From Streptomyces sp. CG 926 (GTDB taxonomy: Bacteria > Actinomycetota > Actinomycetes > Streptomycetales > Streptomycetaceae), in contig NZ_QGGZ01000017.1 in NCBI RefSeq assembly GCF_003148825.1, forward strand, positions 1 to 64,000: DNA of 64,000 bases, written 5' to 3'. Under the pieces are notes generated by a model. The model worked only from the letters and a program-made list of their open reading frames with translations, ran no database searches and was not told the origin of the DNA. Both the position numbers and the translations under genes were made by a program. Shown here one piece after another: positions 48,446 through 56,442 of the stretch. The number at the start of each line of letters is the position of its first letter. Within the stretch, counting starts at the first letter, position 1.

Positions 48446-48925
48446 TCAGTCCTCGTCGGCGGAAGTCCGGCCCGAGGAGGTGTTCTTCTTCAGCTCCTGG
48501 GCGAGCATCACGAGGATGCCGCTGGGGCCACGGAGGTACGTCAGCTTGTAGACGTCCTGATAGGTCGCCACACCACGCAGCGGATGACATCCGTGCCGTG
48601 CGGCCGTTTCGAGGGCTTTGTCGATGTCGTCGACCGAGAAGGCGACGCGATGCATGCCGATCTCGTGGGGCAGGGTGGGCTGCGTCTCGATCGCCTCGGG
48701 GTGGATGTACTCGAAGAGCTCGAGGCGACCCTGACCGTCCGGGGTCTGGAGCATCGCGATCTTGGCGTGATTGCCATCAAGGCCGACGGCGGTGTCGGTC
48801 CACTCGCCACTGACCGTGTCACGGCCGATGACCGTGAGGCCGAGGTCGGTGAAGAAGGAGACCGTTGCTTCGAGGTCACGGACGGCGATGCCGACGTTCT
48901 CAAGTTTGATGGCCATGCCTCGCAT
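48446..48925 (-). CDS. VOC-family (glyoxalase-like) protein A
   Basis: About 159 residues. Two betaalphabetabetabeta modules of the vicinal-oxygen-chelate fold: 'LENVGIAVRDLEATVSFFTD', 'HAKIAMLQTPDGQGRLELFE' and 'MHRVAFSVDDIDKALETAAR', with metal-ligand-type His/Glu residues. Could be a glyoxalase, dioxygenase or epimerase. Start ATG 48925 (MRGMAIKL) would lie 2 bp from the MITE end; ATG 48916 is an alternative. Without the MITE its ATG would follow the upstream VOC gene's stop by 1 nt. Confidence 0.8.
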   Translation of the reverse strand: MRGMAIKLENVGIAVRDLEATVSFFTDLGLTVIGRDTVSGEWTDTAVGLDGNHAKIAMLQTPDGQGRLELFEYIHPEAIETQPTLPHEIGMHRVAFSVDDIDKALETAARHGCHPLRGVATYQDVYKLTYLRGPSGILVMLAQELKKNTSSGRTSADED

Positions 48926-48926
48926 G

Positions 48927-49090
48927 CTAGTGCCGTGACCGGCAAGGTTCACCGGGTCGCGACGCCCGGCACGGCACCTCGCCGCGTTGTCGGACCACGC
49001 AAGTACGTCCGGTACGAGTCGCGGCCCTCCGCCTTGCGATGCACCGCACCGGACGCGCAACCCGGCAAACCTTTCCGGCCACGGCACTAG
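48927..49090. mobile_element. 164-bp MITE with CTAG target duplication
   Basis: Starts and ends with CTAG. Its outer 36 bp are inverted repeats agreeing at 30 of 36 positions (both begin CTAGTGCCGTG, then CCGG and AAGGTT). It has no coding capacity. The CTAG ends fit IS5-group target preference (YTAR), so it was probably mobilised by a transposase elsewhere. It lies exactly between the two VOC genes. Confidence 0.85.
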
Positions 49091-49503
49091 CGAGCCGGGC
49101 CGGTCGGGCGAGCGGACCTCGCGATGGCGGCCGGTGTGACCGGGGTGAAGAAATTGACGAGGTTGCCGTCGGGGTCGCGGAGCAGGAGCGTGCGGTTCCC
49201 CCAGGGCATGGTGGTCGGTTCGTTGACGAAGTCCTCGACGAAGCCGCTCAGGTTCTCGTAAACGCCGTCCACGTCGTCGACGAGGAATTCGAGGATGACG
49301 CTGTGGTTGTCGGCCGGGCGGGCGGAGCCGGGCGCGAACAGGGGGACGGTGCGGGTGCTGCCGATCGCGAGGGTGGCCGAGCCGGTCCTGAGCTCGGCGA
49401 AGTCCTCGTTGGCCCAGGTGGCGGACACTGCGGTGGCACGCTCGTAGAAGTCGACGAGGCGGGCGACATCGCCCGTGATGACGCGGGTGGATACGAACTG
49501 CAT
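49087..49503 (-). CDS. VOC-family (glyoxalase-like) protein B
   Basis: 138 residues. 'VITGDVARLVDFYERATAVS', 'ELRTGSATLAIGSTRTVPLF', 'NHSVILEFLVDDVDGVYENL' and 'RTLLLRDPDGNLVNFFTP' show the complete fold. Its stop codon TAG lies inside the CTAG at the MITE edge, so the C-terminus 'SARPTGPAR' is unaffected. Start ATG 49503; divergent from the WYL regulator at 49596. Confidence 0.85.
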   Translation of the reverse strand: MQFVSTRVITGDVARLVDFYERATAVSATWANEDFAELRTGSATLAIGSTRTVPLFAPGSARPADNHSVILEFLVDDVDGVYENLSGFVEDFVNEPTTMPWGNRTLLLRDPDGNLVNFFTPVTPAAIARSARPTGPAR

Positions 49504-49551
49504 GGGTCTTCTCCAAGGTCGATCGGTGCTTGTTCCCGCACGCTACGACCA

Positions 49552-49576
49552 ATACCGGGCGGAACCCGCCCGGTAT
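49552..49576. promoter_or_regulatory. 11-bp inverted repeat between VOC and WYL genes
   Basis: ATACCGGGCGG, spacer AAC, CCGCCCGGTAT, perfect. It ends 20 bp before the WYL regulator's start, consistent with autoregulation and control of the VOC operon. Confidence 0.65.
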
Positions 49577-49595
49577 GTGCGGGAGACTTCCGGTC

Positions 49596-50597
49596 ATGCC
49601 CCGCCCCCTCGCTCGCGTCCTCACCCTGCTGGAGCTTCTGCAGTCGGGTGGCATCCGGACCGTGTCCGAACTCGCCGATCGGCTGAACGTCGACGAACGC
49701 ACCGTACGGCGCTACGCACAGCAGCTCCTCGATCTCGACGTGCCCGTCGAGTCGGTGCGCGGTCGCTACGGTGGCTACCGGCTCGCCCCCGGTTTCCGTA
49801 TGCCCCCACTCATGCTGAGCGACGACGAAGCACTGGCCGTACTGCTCGGCCTGCTGGCCGGCCGGCGATCGGGCCTGACGGTGGCCACGGACACGGCGAG
49901 CGAGACGGCGGCGGCCAAGATCCGGCGCGTGCTGCCCGAGCGGCTGCGCCGACGGCTCGAAGCCGTGCTCGGCTCCCTCGCCTTCACGGATCCCCCCGGT
50001 ACGGCGGCCGTCGCCCCGGAACCCGCGATCCTCCTCCCGATCGCCGACGCGGTGCACCATCACCGGCCGATCTCGATCCGGTACACCGCCGGCGACGGTC
50101 GACGCAGCGAGCGAACCCTGCACCCGTACGGGGTCGTCGCCCACTCGGGCAAGTGGTACGTGACGGCGGCGGATCTTTCGACGGGCGAGGATCGGAACTT
50201 CAGACTGGACCGCATCACCGCTGTGCGGACCCTGTCCGGATCGTTCGAACCACCACCGGGCATCGATGCGGCGAGTCGGGTCCTGACCGGGCTCGCCACG
50301 GCGCCGTACCGGCACGAGGTGACGCTGCGGATCCGGGGGACCGCCGAGCAGATCCACACCCGACTGCCCGCCGGCATCGCGATCGTGGCGGAACTGCCCT
50401 CGCCCGACGGCCCGGATCCGGCGACGGAGGGCTGGTGCCGAGTCGAACTGCGGGCGGAGCGGCTCGACTGGCTGCCTGCCGTACTCGCCTCGATGGACCG
50501 ACCTTTCGTCATCGAACGCCCCGAGGAACTACGCGGCCTCGTCGCGGCCTTCGCCGAACGGCTCGCGGACTTTGCCCGGCGAAGCCCACCTCCATGA
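49596..50597 (+). CDS. WYL-domain transcriptional regulator (YafY-type)
   Basis: 333 residues. N-terminal HTH (DeoR-like): 'RVLTLLELLQSGGIRTVSEL' and 'ADRLNVDERTVRRYAQQLLD'. WYL domain about 135-215: 'RPISIRYTAGDGRRSERTL', 'HPYGVVAHSGKWYVTAADL', which senses nucleic acid or small ligands. A C-terminal WCX part follows. ATG 49596. Probably represses or activates the divergent VOC genes. Confidence 0.87.
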   Translation: MPRPLARVLTLLELLQSGGIRTVSELADRLNVDERTVRRYAQQLLDLDVPVESVRGRYGGYRLAPGFRMPPLMLSDDEALAVLLGLLAGRRSGLTVATDTASETAAAKIRRVLPERLRRRLEAVLGSLAFTDPPGTAAVAPEPAILLPIADAVHHHRPISIRYTAGDGRRSERTLHPYGVVAHSGKWYVTAADLSTGEDRNFRLDRITAVRTLSGSFEPPPGIDAASRVLTGLATAPYRHEVTLRIRGTAEQIHTRLPAGIAIVAELPSPDGPDPATEGWCRVELRAERLDWLPAVLASMDRPFVIERPEELRGLVAAFAERLADFARRSPPP

Positions 50598-50789
50598 CGA
50601 TCCGGGAGGGGGGCGGCGTCAGGGCGGACGCGTGGTCCTGGAGGAGGTCACCCGGTACCCCGCCCAGGCACCCCACGCACTCCACGGGCGGCCCTGACGG
50701 CCGAAGCACCGGGTGCGATCACGGCGGAACGGGGGTGCGATGGAAGAAGCCCCGCAGGCCGTCGCGCGGCCTGCCGCCCTTCGGGAGCG

Positions 50790-51227
50790 GTGGTGATCTC
50801 CGTGACCGTCCACGCCTTGGCCGCGGTACTCGCGGGCGGTGCGGCCTGCGCCGCCTTCGCCCTCGCCCCTGTCACCATGCCGGCGCAAGCGGCCCTCCCG
50901 GCCCCGTCCGAGGTCTGCACGCCCGGCTGGGTGTGCGGCTGGACGGGCCCCGACTACACGGGCGTGGCGAGTTTCGTCTCGCAGGACATGCCGCGCTACC
51001 CGGAAACGACCGCGTACGTCGGATTCAACGACGGCGGGTCGGTCCGGAACGGTGCCGGGACGTGGCGCCGGAACGGCCAGGTATGGGGCCGATGCGTCAC
51101 CGTGTACAACAGCACCGAGTACCAGGGGCGGAGCCGAACCGTCCGCCCGGGCGAGGGCATCGCCCACATCCCCGCGTCGTTCGGAAACATCCACTCCAAC
51201 CGGTTCCACACGTGCCGGCTTTCCTGA
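50790..51227 (+). CDS. Secreted peptidase inhibitor I36-type protein
   Basis: 145 residues. Signal peptide then 'EVCTPGWVCGWTGPDYTGVA' and 'GRCVTVYNSTEYQGRSRTV', the C-x3-G-x2-C-x-W and Y-x-G pattern of beta/gamma-crystallin-like I36 inhibitors (SMI type) that block extracellular metalloproteases. Four Cys are available for disulfides. GTG 50790 follows CGGGAGCGG. Monocistronic. Confidence 0.82.
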   Translation: MVISVTVHALAAVLAGGAACAAFALAPVTMPAQAALPAPSEVCTPGWVCGWTGPDYTGVASFVSQDMPRYPETTAYVGFNDGGSVRNGAGTWRRNGQVWGRCVTVYNSTEYQGRSRTVRPGEGIAHIPASFGNIHSNRFHTCRLS

Positions 51228-51292
51228 CCGCCCCCGGGCGCGGCGGTGTCTCGTCGCGGTGTCTCGTCGCCGAGATTCGCGGCCGACCGGCG

Positions 51293-53689
51293 TCAGCGTG
51301 CGGCGGGGCCGCTCGTCACCATGGCCCACTTGCCGTCCTTCACCGTGTACACCGTGAGCCGGCGGTCGACCGTGTCGCCGGCCCCGTCGAACGCGACGCG
51401 GCCCGTGACACCGTCGAAGGTGGTCCCTGCCAGGGCCTGCGGAACCTTCGCCCGGGTGTCGGGGGCGGGGGGAAGGGCGCCGCCGTTGGCTTTCACGACG
51501 GCCTTCACCGCTTCGATCAGGCTCCACGTCGCGTCGTAGGCGTAAGGGCCGTACCAGCCGGCGGCCTCCGGGTAGCCCGCCTTCTGATACCGGTCGAGGA
51601 AGTCCTGGCCGGCCGCCGACTCCGCCGCGGCGACGCCGATGTTGGTCGCGAGGTCACCCTCGGCCTTCGGGTTCGTCGTGAGGTACTGCTCGTCGAAGAT
51701 GCCGTCGCCGCCCATCAGGGGGACGCCGACCCCGGCCTGCTTCAGCTGCTGGGAGAGGGTGGCCGCGGTGTCGTAGTAGCCACCGAAGTAGACGGCGTCG
51801 GCTCCCGAGGACCGCACCCTCGTGGCGAGGCCCGCGAAAGCGCGTTCCGCGGGATCGACCTGCTCGGTACCGACGACGGTTCCGCCGAGCTTCGCGAACT
51901 CGGGCGTGAAGCCGGAGGTGACGGCGGTGCCGTGGGCGCTCGCGTCGTCGACCACGTAGACCTTGGTCTTCTTCGCGCTGTCGTGCAGGTATCGCGCGCC
52001 GAACGGCCCTTGGACGACGTCCGTGGCGATGGTGCGGAAGTAGGTGGAGTAGGGGCGGGACTTGGTACCCGCCGCCCAGTCCGGGCCCAACGTCAGCACG
52101 GGGTCGGTGTTGCTCGGGGACACGACGGCCAGGTTCGCCCGCGCGAGCGGTGCCACCAGGGTCTTGGCGACACCGGAGTTGAGGGGGCCGACGACCCCCA
52201 GCACCTTCTCGTCGGACACGAACCGGGCGGCGTTGGCCTCGCCCTTGGCGGGATCGGCCCCGTCGTCCAGGGCCTTGATCTCGAAGTGCACGCCGGGTAC
52301 GTGTCCGCTTTCGTTGGCGGTCCTGGCCGCCAGGTCGGCGGAGTTCTTGATACCGACGCCCATCGAGGACAATCCGCCGCTGAGCGGTGCGTCCACGCCG
52401 ATCACCACCGTGACGGAGGCCCCCGCCGAGCCGTTGCCGGCCGTCCCACCGCCCCGGGGCGTGTCGTCGTCATGGGCGAGGCTCCAGGTCAGGACGGAGC
52501 CCGTGACCAGTACGGCCAGTGCCGCGCTCAGCACCACGGCTCGCCGGGGGAGGGTGCGCGGACGGGTGGACACGCGCTCGCCGTGCTCCGTCGTGGCCGG
52601 AGTTCCGAGCGTGCCGCTCTCCCCGGGCGCGGGCACGGGCGCGGGTACGGGTACGGGTACGGGTACGGGCGGGTCCGTCGGGCGGTCCGGAACGGGACGC
52701 CGCTCGGTGTCGGCGCCGGTGTCGACACCGGCGCCGACACCGGAGTCCAGGACCGTGGGGGAGTGGGGAGTCGGCCTCGTCGGGGGTTCCTGCTCGGGCG
52801 CCCGCTCCGCCGACGCCTCCGGTGCCGGCGCCTCCGGTGCCGGCGTCGGTGTCGGCGCCGAGGGGCGCAGCACCGCGGCCAGCATGCGGGCCGCCTCCGC
52901 CGCGTCCACGCGCTGCGCCGGATCCTTCGCGAGGAGCGCGTCCAGTACGGGCGCCAGCGGTCCCGCGTGGACCGGCGGCCGGTGCGGGCGGGTGAAGACG
53001 GCCACGGCGAGGGCGTGCAGGCCCTCCACGTCGAACGGCGGCTGTCCCTCGACGGCGTGGTAGAGGGTGGCGCCGAGCGCCCACAGGTCGTTGGCGGGGG
53101 TCGGGCGCTTGCCTTCGAGCTGCTCCGGCGGCATGTAGTGCGGCGTGCCGATGACGATCCCGCTGCGGCTCAGCTTGGTCGTGGCGTCCGCCAGGTGCGC
53201 GATGCCGAAGTCGGTGATGACGACGCGGTCCTTGGTCAGGAGCACGTTGTCCGGCTTGATGTCCCGATGGATGATCCGGGCCGCGTGTGCCTCGGCCAGC
53301 GCGTCGAGCATGGCCGCGCCGATCTCGGCCACCCGCTGCACGGGCAACCGGCCCCGGCTGCGGATGGCTGCGGCGAGGGACTCCCCGCGGACCAACTCCA
53401 TGACGATGACGGGGGCTCCGTGATGCTCCACCACATCATGGATGGTGATGATCCCCGGGTGGCTGAGAGTGACTGCCGCGCGGGCCTCGCCCGTGAACCG
53501 CCGGAGCAGCGCGGCGCGGTCGTCGTCTTCTGTGCCGGGCGGGAAGAGGATCTCCTTGACCGCGACCTCGCGTCCGAAGAGCTGCTGGTCAAGGCCGCGC
53601 CAGACCCGGCCCATGCCGCCCTGGCCGATGCGTTCGACCAGCTGGTAGCGGCCGGCGATGAGTTCGGGATTCTGCTCGGTCACGCGCAC
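51293..53689 (-). CDS. Ser/Thr kinase fused to a periplasmic-binding (LivK) receptor
   Basis: 798 residues. Kinase 13-270 with 'IGQGGMGRVWRGL', 'AVKEILFPPG', 'IIHRDIKPDNVLLTKDR', 'ITDFGIAHL' and 'GTPHYMPPEQLEG'. A Pro/Ala linker with VPVPVPVP repeats, a transmembrane span 'AVVLSAALAVLVTGSVLTWS', then an extracytoplasmic Peripla_BP_6 domain of about 360 residues: 'IGVDAPLSGGLSSMGVGIKN', 'VLGVVGPLNSGVAKTLVAPL', 'KVYVVDDASAHGTAV' and 'ADAVYFGGYYDTAATLSQQL'. It should sense an amino acid or other small ligand outside and signal by phosphorylation inside. Start ATG 53689 or GTG nearby. Confidence 0.92.
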   Translation of the reverse strand: MRVTEQNPELIAGRYQLVERIGQGGMGRVWRGLDQQLFGREVAVKEILFPPGTEDDDRAALLRRFTGEARAAVTLSHPGIITIHDVVEHHGAPVIVMELVRGESLAAAIRSRGRLPVQRVAEIGAAMLDALAEAHAARIIHRDIKPDNVLLTKDRVVITDFGIAHLADATTKLSRSGIVIGTPHYMPPEQLEGKRPTPANDLWALGATLYHAVEGQPPFDVEGLHALAVAVFTRPHRPPVHAGPLAPVLDALLAKDPAQRVDAAEAARMLAAVLRPSAPTPTPAPEAPAPEASAERAPEQEPPTRPTPHSPTVLDSGVGAGVDTGADTERRPVPDRPTDPPVPVPVPVPAPVPAPGESGTLGTPATTEHGERVSTRPRTLPRRAVVLSAALAVLVTGSVLTWSLAHDDDTPRGGGTAGNGSAGASVTVVIGVDAPLSGGLSSMGVGIKNSADLAARTANESGHVPGVHFEIKALDDGADPAKGEANAARFVSDEKVLGVVGPLNSGVAKTLVAPLARANLAVVSPSNTDPVLTLGPDWAAGTKSRPYSTYFRTIATDVVQGPFGARYLHDSAKKTKVYVVDDASAHGTAVTSGFTPEFAKLGGTVVGTEQVDPAERAFAGLATRVRSSGADAVYFGGYYDTAATLSQQLKQAGVGVPLMGGDGIFDEQYLTTNPKAEGDLATNIGVAAAESAAGQDFLDRYQKAGYPEAAGWYGPYAYDATWSLIEAVKAVVKANGGALPPAPDTRAKVPQALAGTTFDGVTGRVAFDGAGDTVDRRLTVYTVKDGKWAMVTSGPAAR

Positions 53690-53795
53690 ACTCTAGGTCC
53701 TGATGGGCCGGTCGGGTGACGGAATCATGGCTTGATCACGCTCGTGGTGACGAGGCCCGGGACGCCCCCCCGGCCGCGGCCGGATCCGCCCGGCG

Positions 53796-54296
53796 TCAGG
53801 CGCTCCGGGGTGCGGCGGACTGCTGGGCCGGCAGCCTGAGGGGGGTGGCGACGGCCGAGCAGAAGTCGGCCAGCCCCGCCGCCAGGGCGGCGCGGGAGGC
53901 CGGCTGCATCGCGGCCATCGCCACGGCCAGAGCCTCCTGCCTGCGCGCACGCAGTCGTTCGAGGTACGTCCGCCCGGCCGGCGTCAGCTGGAGCAGCACC
54001 TCGCGCCGGTCGTCGGAGCCGGGGTGCCGTTCCAGGAAGCCGACGGCCTGCAGACGGTCGCAGAGCCGGGTGACCGACGGCGGGGCCGCCTCCAGCAGCC
54101 TGCCGAGTTCCCGCAGGTTCATCCCCCCGTTGCCGTCGACCAGGAACAGCACCCTGGCCTGGGCCGAGGAGACGGGAGGGGTGCTGACCGTGTCGCGGCC
54201 CCGCTCCCAGACCACTTCCAACAGCTCGATCAGCTCACTCATTTCCGCCACCGCCGACCGTACGGGCCGCCTGGAGCCGATGTCCCGCTCGCTCAT
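53796..54296 (-). CDS. MarR-family regulator A
   Basis: 166 residues. 'NLRELGRLLEAAPPSVTRLC' and 'DRLQAVGFLERHPGSDDRRE' form the winged helix. It is a close paralog of the MarR at 55626, with which it shares the DNA-reading 'PPSVTRLCDRL' run, so both may recognise the same site. ATG 54296 follows GGGAGTG. Divergent from the phosphatase gene at 54398. Confidence 0.87.
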   Translation of the reverse strand: MSERDIGSRRPVRSAVAEMSELIELLEVVWERGRDTVSTPPVSSAQARVLFLVDGNGGMNLRELGRLLEAAPPSVTRLCDRLQAVGFLERHPGSDDRREVLLQLTPAGRTYLERLRARRQEALAVAMAAMQPASRAALAAGLADFCSAVATPLRLPAQQSAAPRSA

Positions 54297-54397
54297 GTGA
54301 CACTCCCTACCGGGCCCACGGGCTGCCCTTCCCCGGCGAACCGCCGGCTTCTGGGCCCCTATTTTGGCAGTCGACGAAAGAGGCAGGTACCGGACCG

Positions 54398-55579
54398 GTG
54401 AGTGAAGGCAACGCAGTGGAGCGCGCACTGCGGGACGCGGCCCCGCACGGACTGTTCGAGACGGTCCGCGAGGTGCTGTCCCGGGAGCACGGGGCACGGA
54501 GCACCGAGCTGCTGATGGCGGACTACGCCTCGGCCCGGCTCCAACCCGTCACGGCGCAGCCCTTCACCGTGGAGTCCGTGTCGGCGTACAACAGTCCCGA
54601 GGGCCGGGCCTTCGGTTCGCAGGAGCCGTTCGTGGTCTCCGAGGCGGACGGGATCACCGTCCACCTTCCGGTGAGCGTGCGCGGTGACCGCCTGGGCGTC
54701 CTGAGCGTCGACTACGCGGCGGGCGCGTACGACCCCGGACTCCTCGGCGCGTTGCAGGACGTGGCGGACGCCCTGGCCCACGAGATCCTCGTCGCCGACC
54801 GGGATACCGACGTCTTCCTCATGGCCCGGCGGGCCAGACGGCTCACCCTGGCGGCCGAGATGCAGTGGCAGCTGCTGCCGGGACGCGCCTGCTCCCGACC
54901 CGAGTACGACCTCGGCGCTCAGTTGGAGCCCGCGTACGCCATCTTCGGCGACAGCTTCGACTGGTCGGCCTCCGCCGACCACCTCACGCTCACCGTCAAC
55001 AACGGCATGGGCGACGGCATCGACGCCGCCCTGCTGACCAGCCTCGCCGTCAGCGCCCTGCGCAACGCCCGGCGGGCCGGCCTCGACCTCGCCGACCAGG
55101 CGTCACTGGCCGACCAGGCCCTGTACGGCCAGTACCAGGGACGGCTGCACCTGGCGATGCTGCTGCTCCGCTTCAGCCTGGACACCGGCGAGGTCGAGGT
55201 CATCGACGCCGGCTCACCGCGTCTGTGGCGTCTGCGCGAGGGAGGGGTGCAGCAGATCGGACTCGAAGCCCAGCTGCCGCTCGGCATGTTCGAGGACACC
55301 GTCTACACCGTCCAGCGCTTCCAGGTACTGCCGGGGGACCGGCTGTTCTTCCTGAGCGACGGCGTCTACGACGTGCTGTCCCCGGCCGGCGATCCCTACA
55401 GCCGGCACGCTCTGGCCCGGGCGATCATGAACACCCGGTTGCTGCCGCCCGCTCAGGTGCCCCGGGCGTTGCTGGAGGAGCTGGCCGGACACCGGGGCGG
55501 CATCGAGGCCGCCGACGACGCCATGGTCGTCTGTCTGGACTGGCACGGCCGGGCCGGTACGGAGCCGGTCGAACCGTAG
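54398..55579 (+). CDS. GAF-SpoIIE phosphatase (PP2C)
   Basis: 393 residues. N-terminal GAF-like domain ('FETVREVLSREHGARSTELL', 'GITVHLPVSVRGDRLGVLSV'), then a SpoIIE-type PP2C domain: 'GAQLEPAYAIFGDSFDWSAS', 'GMGDGIDAALLTSLAVSALR', 'MLLLRFSLDTGEVEVIDAGS' and 'FFLSDGVYDVLSP'. Such enzymes dephosphorylate STAS proteins and start partner switching. The metal-site Asp before 'DW' is present although 'GGDFYD' is reduced to 'GDSFDW'. GTG 54398. Confidence 0.86.
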   Translation: MSEGNAVERALRDAAPHGLFETVREVLSREHGARSTELLMADYASARLQPVTAQPFTVESVSAYNSPEGRAFGSQEPFVVSEADGITVHLPVSVRGDRLGVLSVDYAAGAYDPGLLGALQDVADALAHEILVADRDTDVFLMARRARRLTLAAEMQWQLLPGRACSRPEYDLGAQLEPAYAIFGDSFDWSASADHLTLTVNNGMGDGIDAALLTSLAVSALRNARRAGLDLADQASLADQALYGQYQGRLHLAMLLLRFSLDTGEVEVIDAGSPRLWRLREGGVQQIGLEAQLPLGMFEDTVYTVQRFQVLPGDRLFFLSDGVYDVLSPAGDPYSRHALARAIMNTRLLPPAQVPRALLEELAGHRGGIEAADDAMVVCLDWHGRAGTEPVEP

Positions 55580-55625
55580 GGGTGTCTCGGAGCCGGCCGA
55601 AACGGGACGGTGGCACAGTGGTGGT

Positions 55626-56276
55626 ATGCCCAGTCCCGGACGATCCGGTGCGCACGAGGACCCGGCGGCGGCTCTCGGAGCCGCGGCGGAACTCCTCGCG
55701 GCACTGCACGCCCACGGCCAGGACGGTGCGTCTCCCGCCGTCTCCACCTCGCAGATGCGGGCGCTGATCGCCGTCGAAGGGGCCGAGGGCATCAACCTGC
55801 GGGCCCTGGGCGCCGTGCTCGGCTCCCGCCCGCCCTCGGTCACCCGGCTCTGCGACCGGCTGGAGGCCGTGGGACTGCTGACCCGCTCCCCGCACCCGAG
55901 CAGCCGGCGCGAGGTGGAGCTGCGCCTCACCCCCCGTGGGCGGGCGCTGCTGGAGGAGCAGCGGGTGATCCGTGCGCGCGCGTTCTCGGCGGTCCTCGCC
56001 CGGATGGCGCCGGAAGCGGTGGACGCGCTGGTGACGGGTCTGGAGGCGTTCCGGGAGGCCGCCGGCGGGGTCGCGCCGCCGGCCGGTCCGCCCGCGGACA
56101 CCGCCGAGGGTCCGGGCGAGGCCGCAGGCCCGGCCCCGGGCTCCGGCTCCGCCCTGGACTCCGATGCGGCCCTCGGTTCCGGCCCCGCCCTGGGCGCCGG
56201 CCCGGCCGAGGGCGCCGCCGCGCCCGGCGGCGCCGGCCCGGTGGGGACGCCCGCGCGGATCGCGGACACCGCCTGA
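55626..56276 (+). CDS. MarR-family regulator B
   Basis: 216 residues. HTH 'NLRALGAVLGSRPPSVTRLC' and 'DRLEAVGLLTRSPHPSSRRE', closely similar to MarR A. The C-terminal 70 residues are Gly/Ala/Pro-rich and disordered. ATG 55626. It lies 46 bp after the phosphatase, so it may be in the same operon. Confidence 0.85.
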   Translation: MPSPGRSGAHEDPAAALGAAAELLAALHAHGQDGASPAVSTSQMRALIAVEGAEGINLRALGAVLGSRPPSVTRLCDRLEAVGLLTRSPHPSSRREVELRLTPRGRALLEEQRVIRARAFSAVLARMAPEAVDALVTGLEAFREAAGGVAPPAGPPADTAEGPGEAAGPAPGSGSALDSDAALGSGPALGAGPAEGAAAPGGAGPVGTPARIADTA

Positions 56277-56346
56277 GGCGAGCCGTTCCCGGGGCGGGTC
56301 AGGTTCCCGTCCGCCGGTACGGCACAATCATTGAGTTCGTAAAACA

Positions 56347-56360
56347 TTGCCCTACGGCAA
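56347..56360. promoter_or_regulatory. TTGCC-N4-GGCAA dyad, copy 1
   Basis: TTGCC CTAC GGCAA followed by ATGAT, ending 83 bp before the receiver-phosphatase ATG. A second copy lies at 62683. Confidence 0.7.
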
Positions 56361-56442
56361 ATGATCACTCTACGCTTGCCCGCGCACCAGGCGTCCGTCG
56401 GGCGTCCGCCTCCAGCGGTGAAGAAAGGACAGACGCGACGCC

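Noticed and set aside
49475..53719. A plus-strand open frame of about 1400 codons
   Set aside because: Antisense to the receptor kinase and out of frame with the WYL and I36 genes; no start region or motif supports it.
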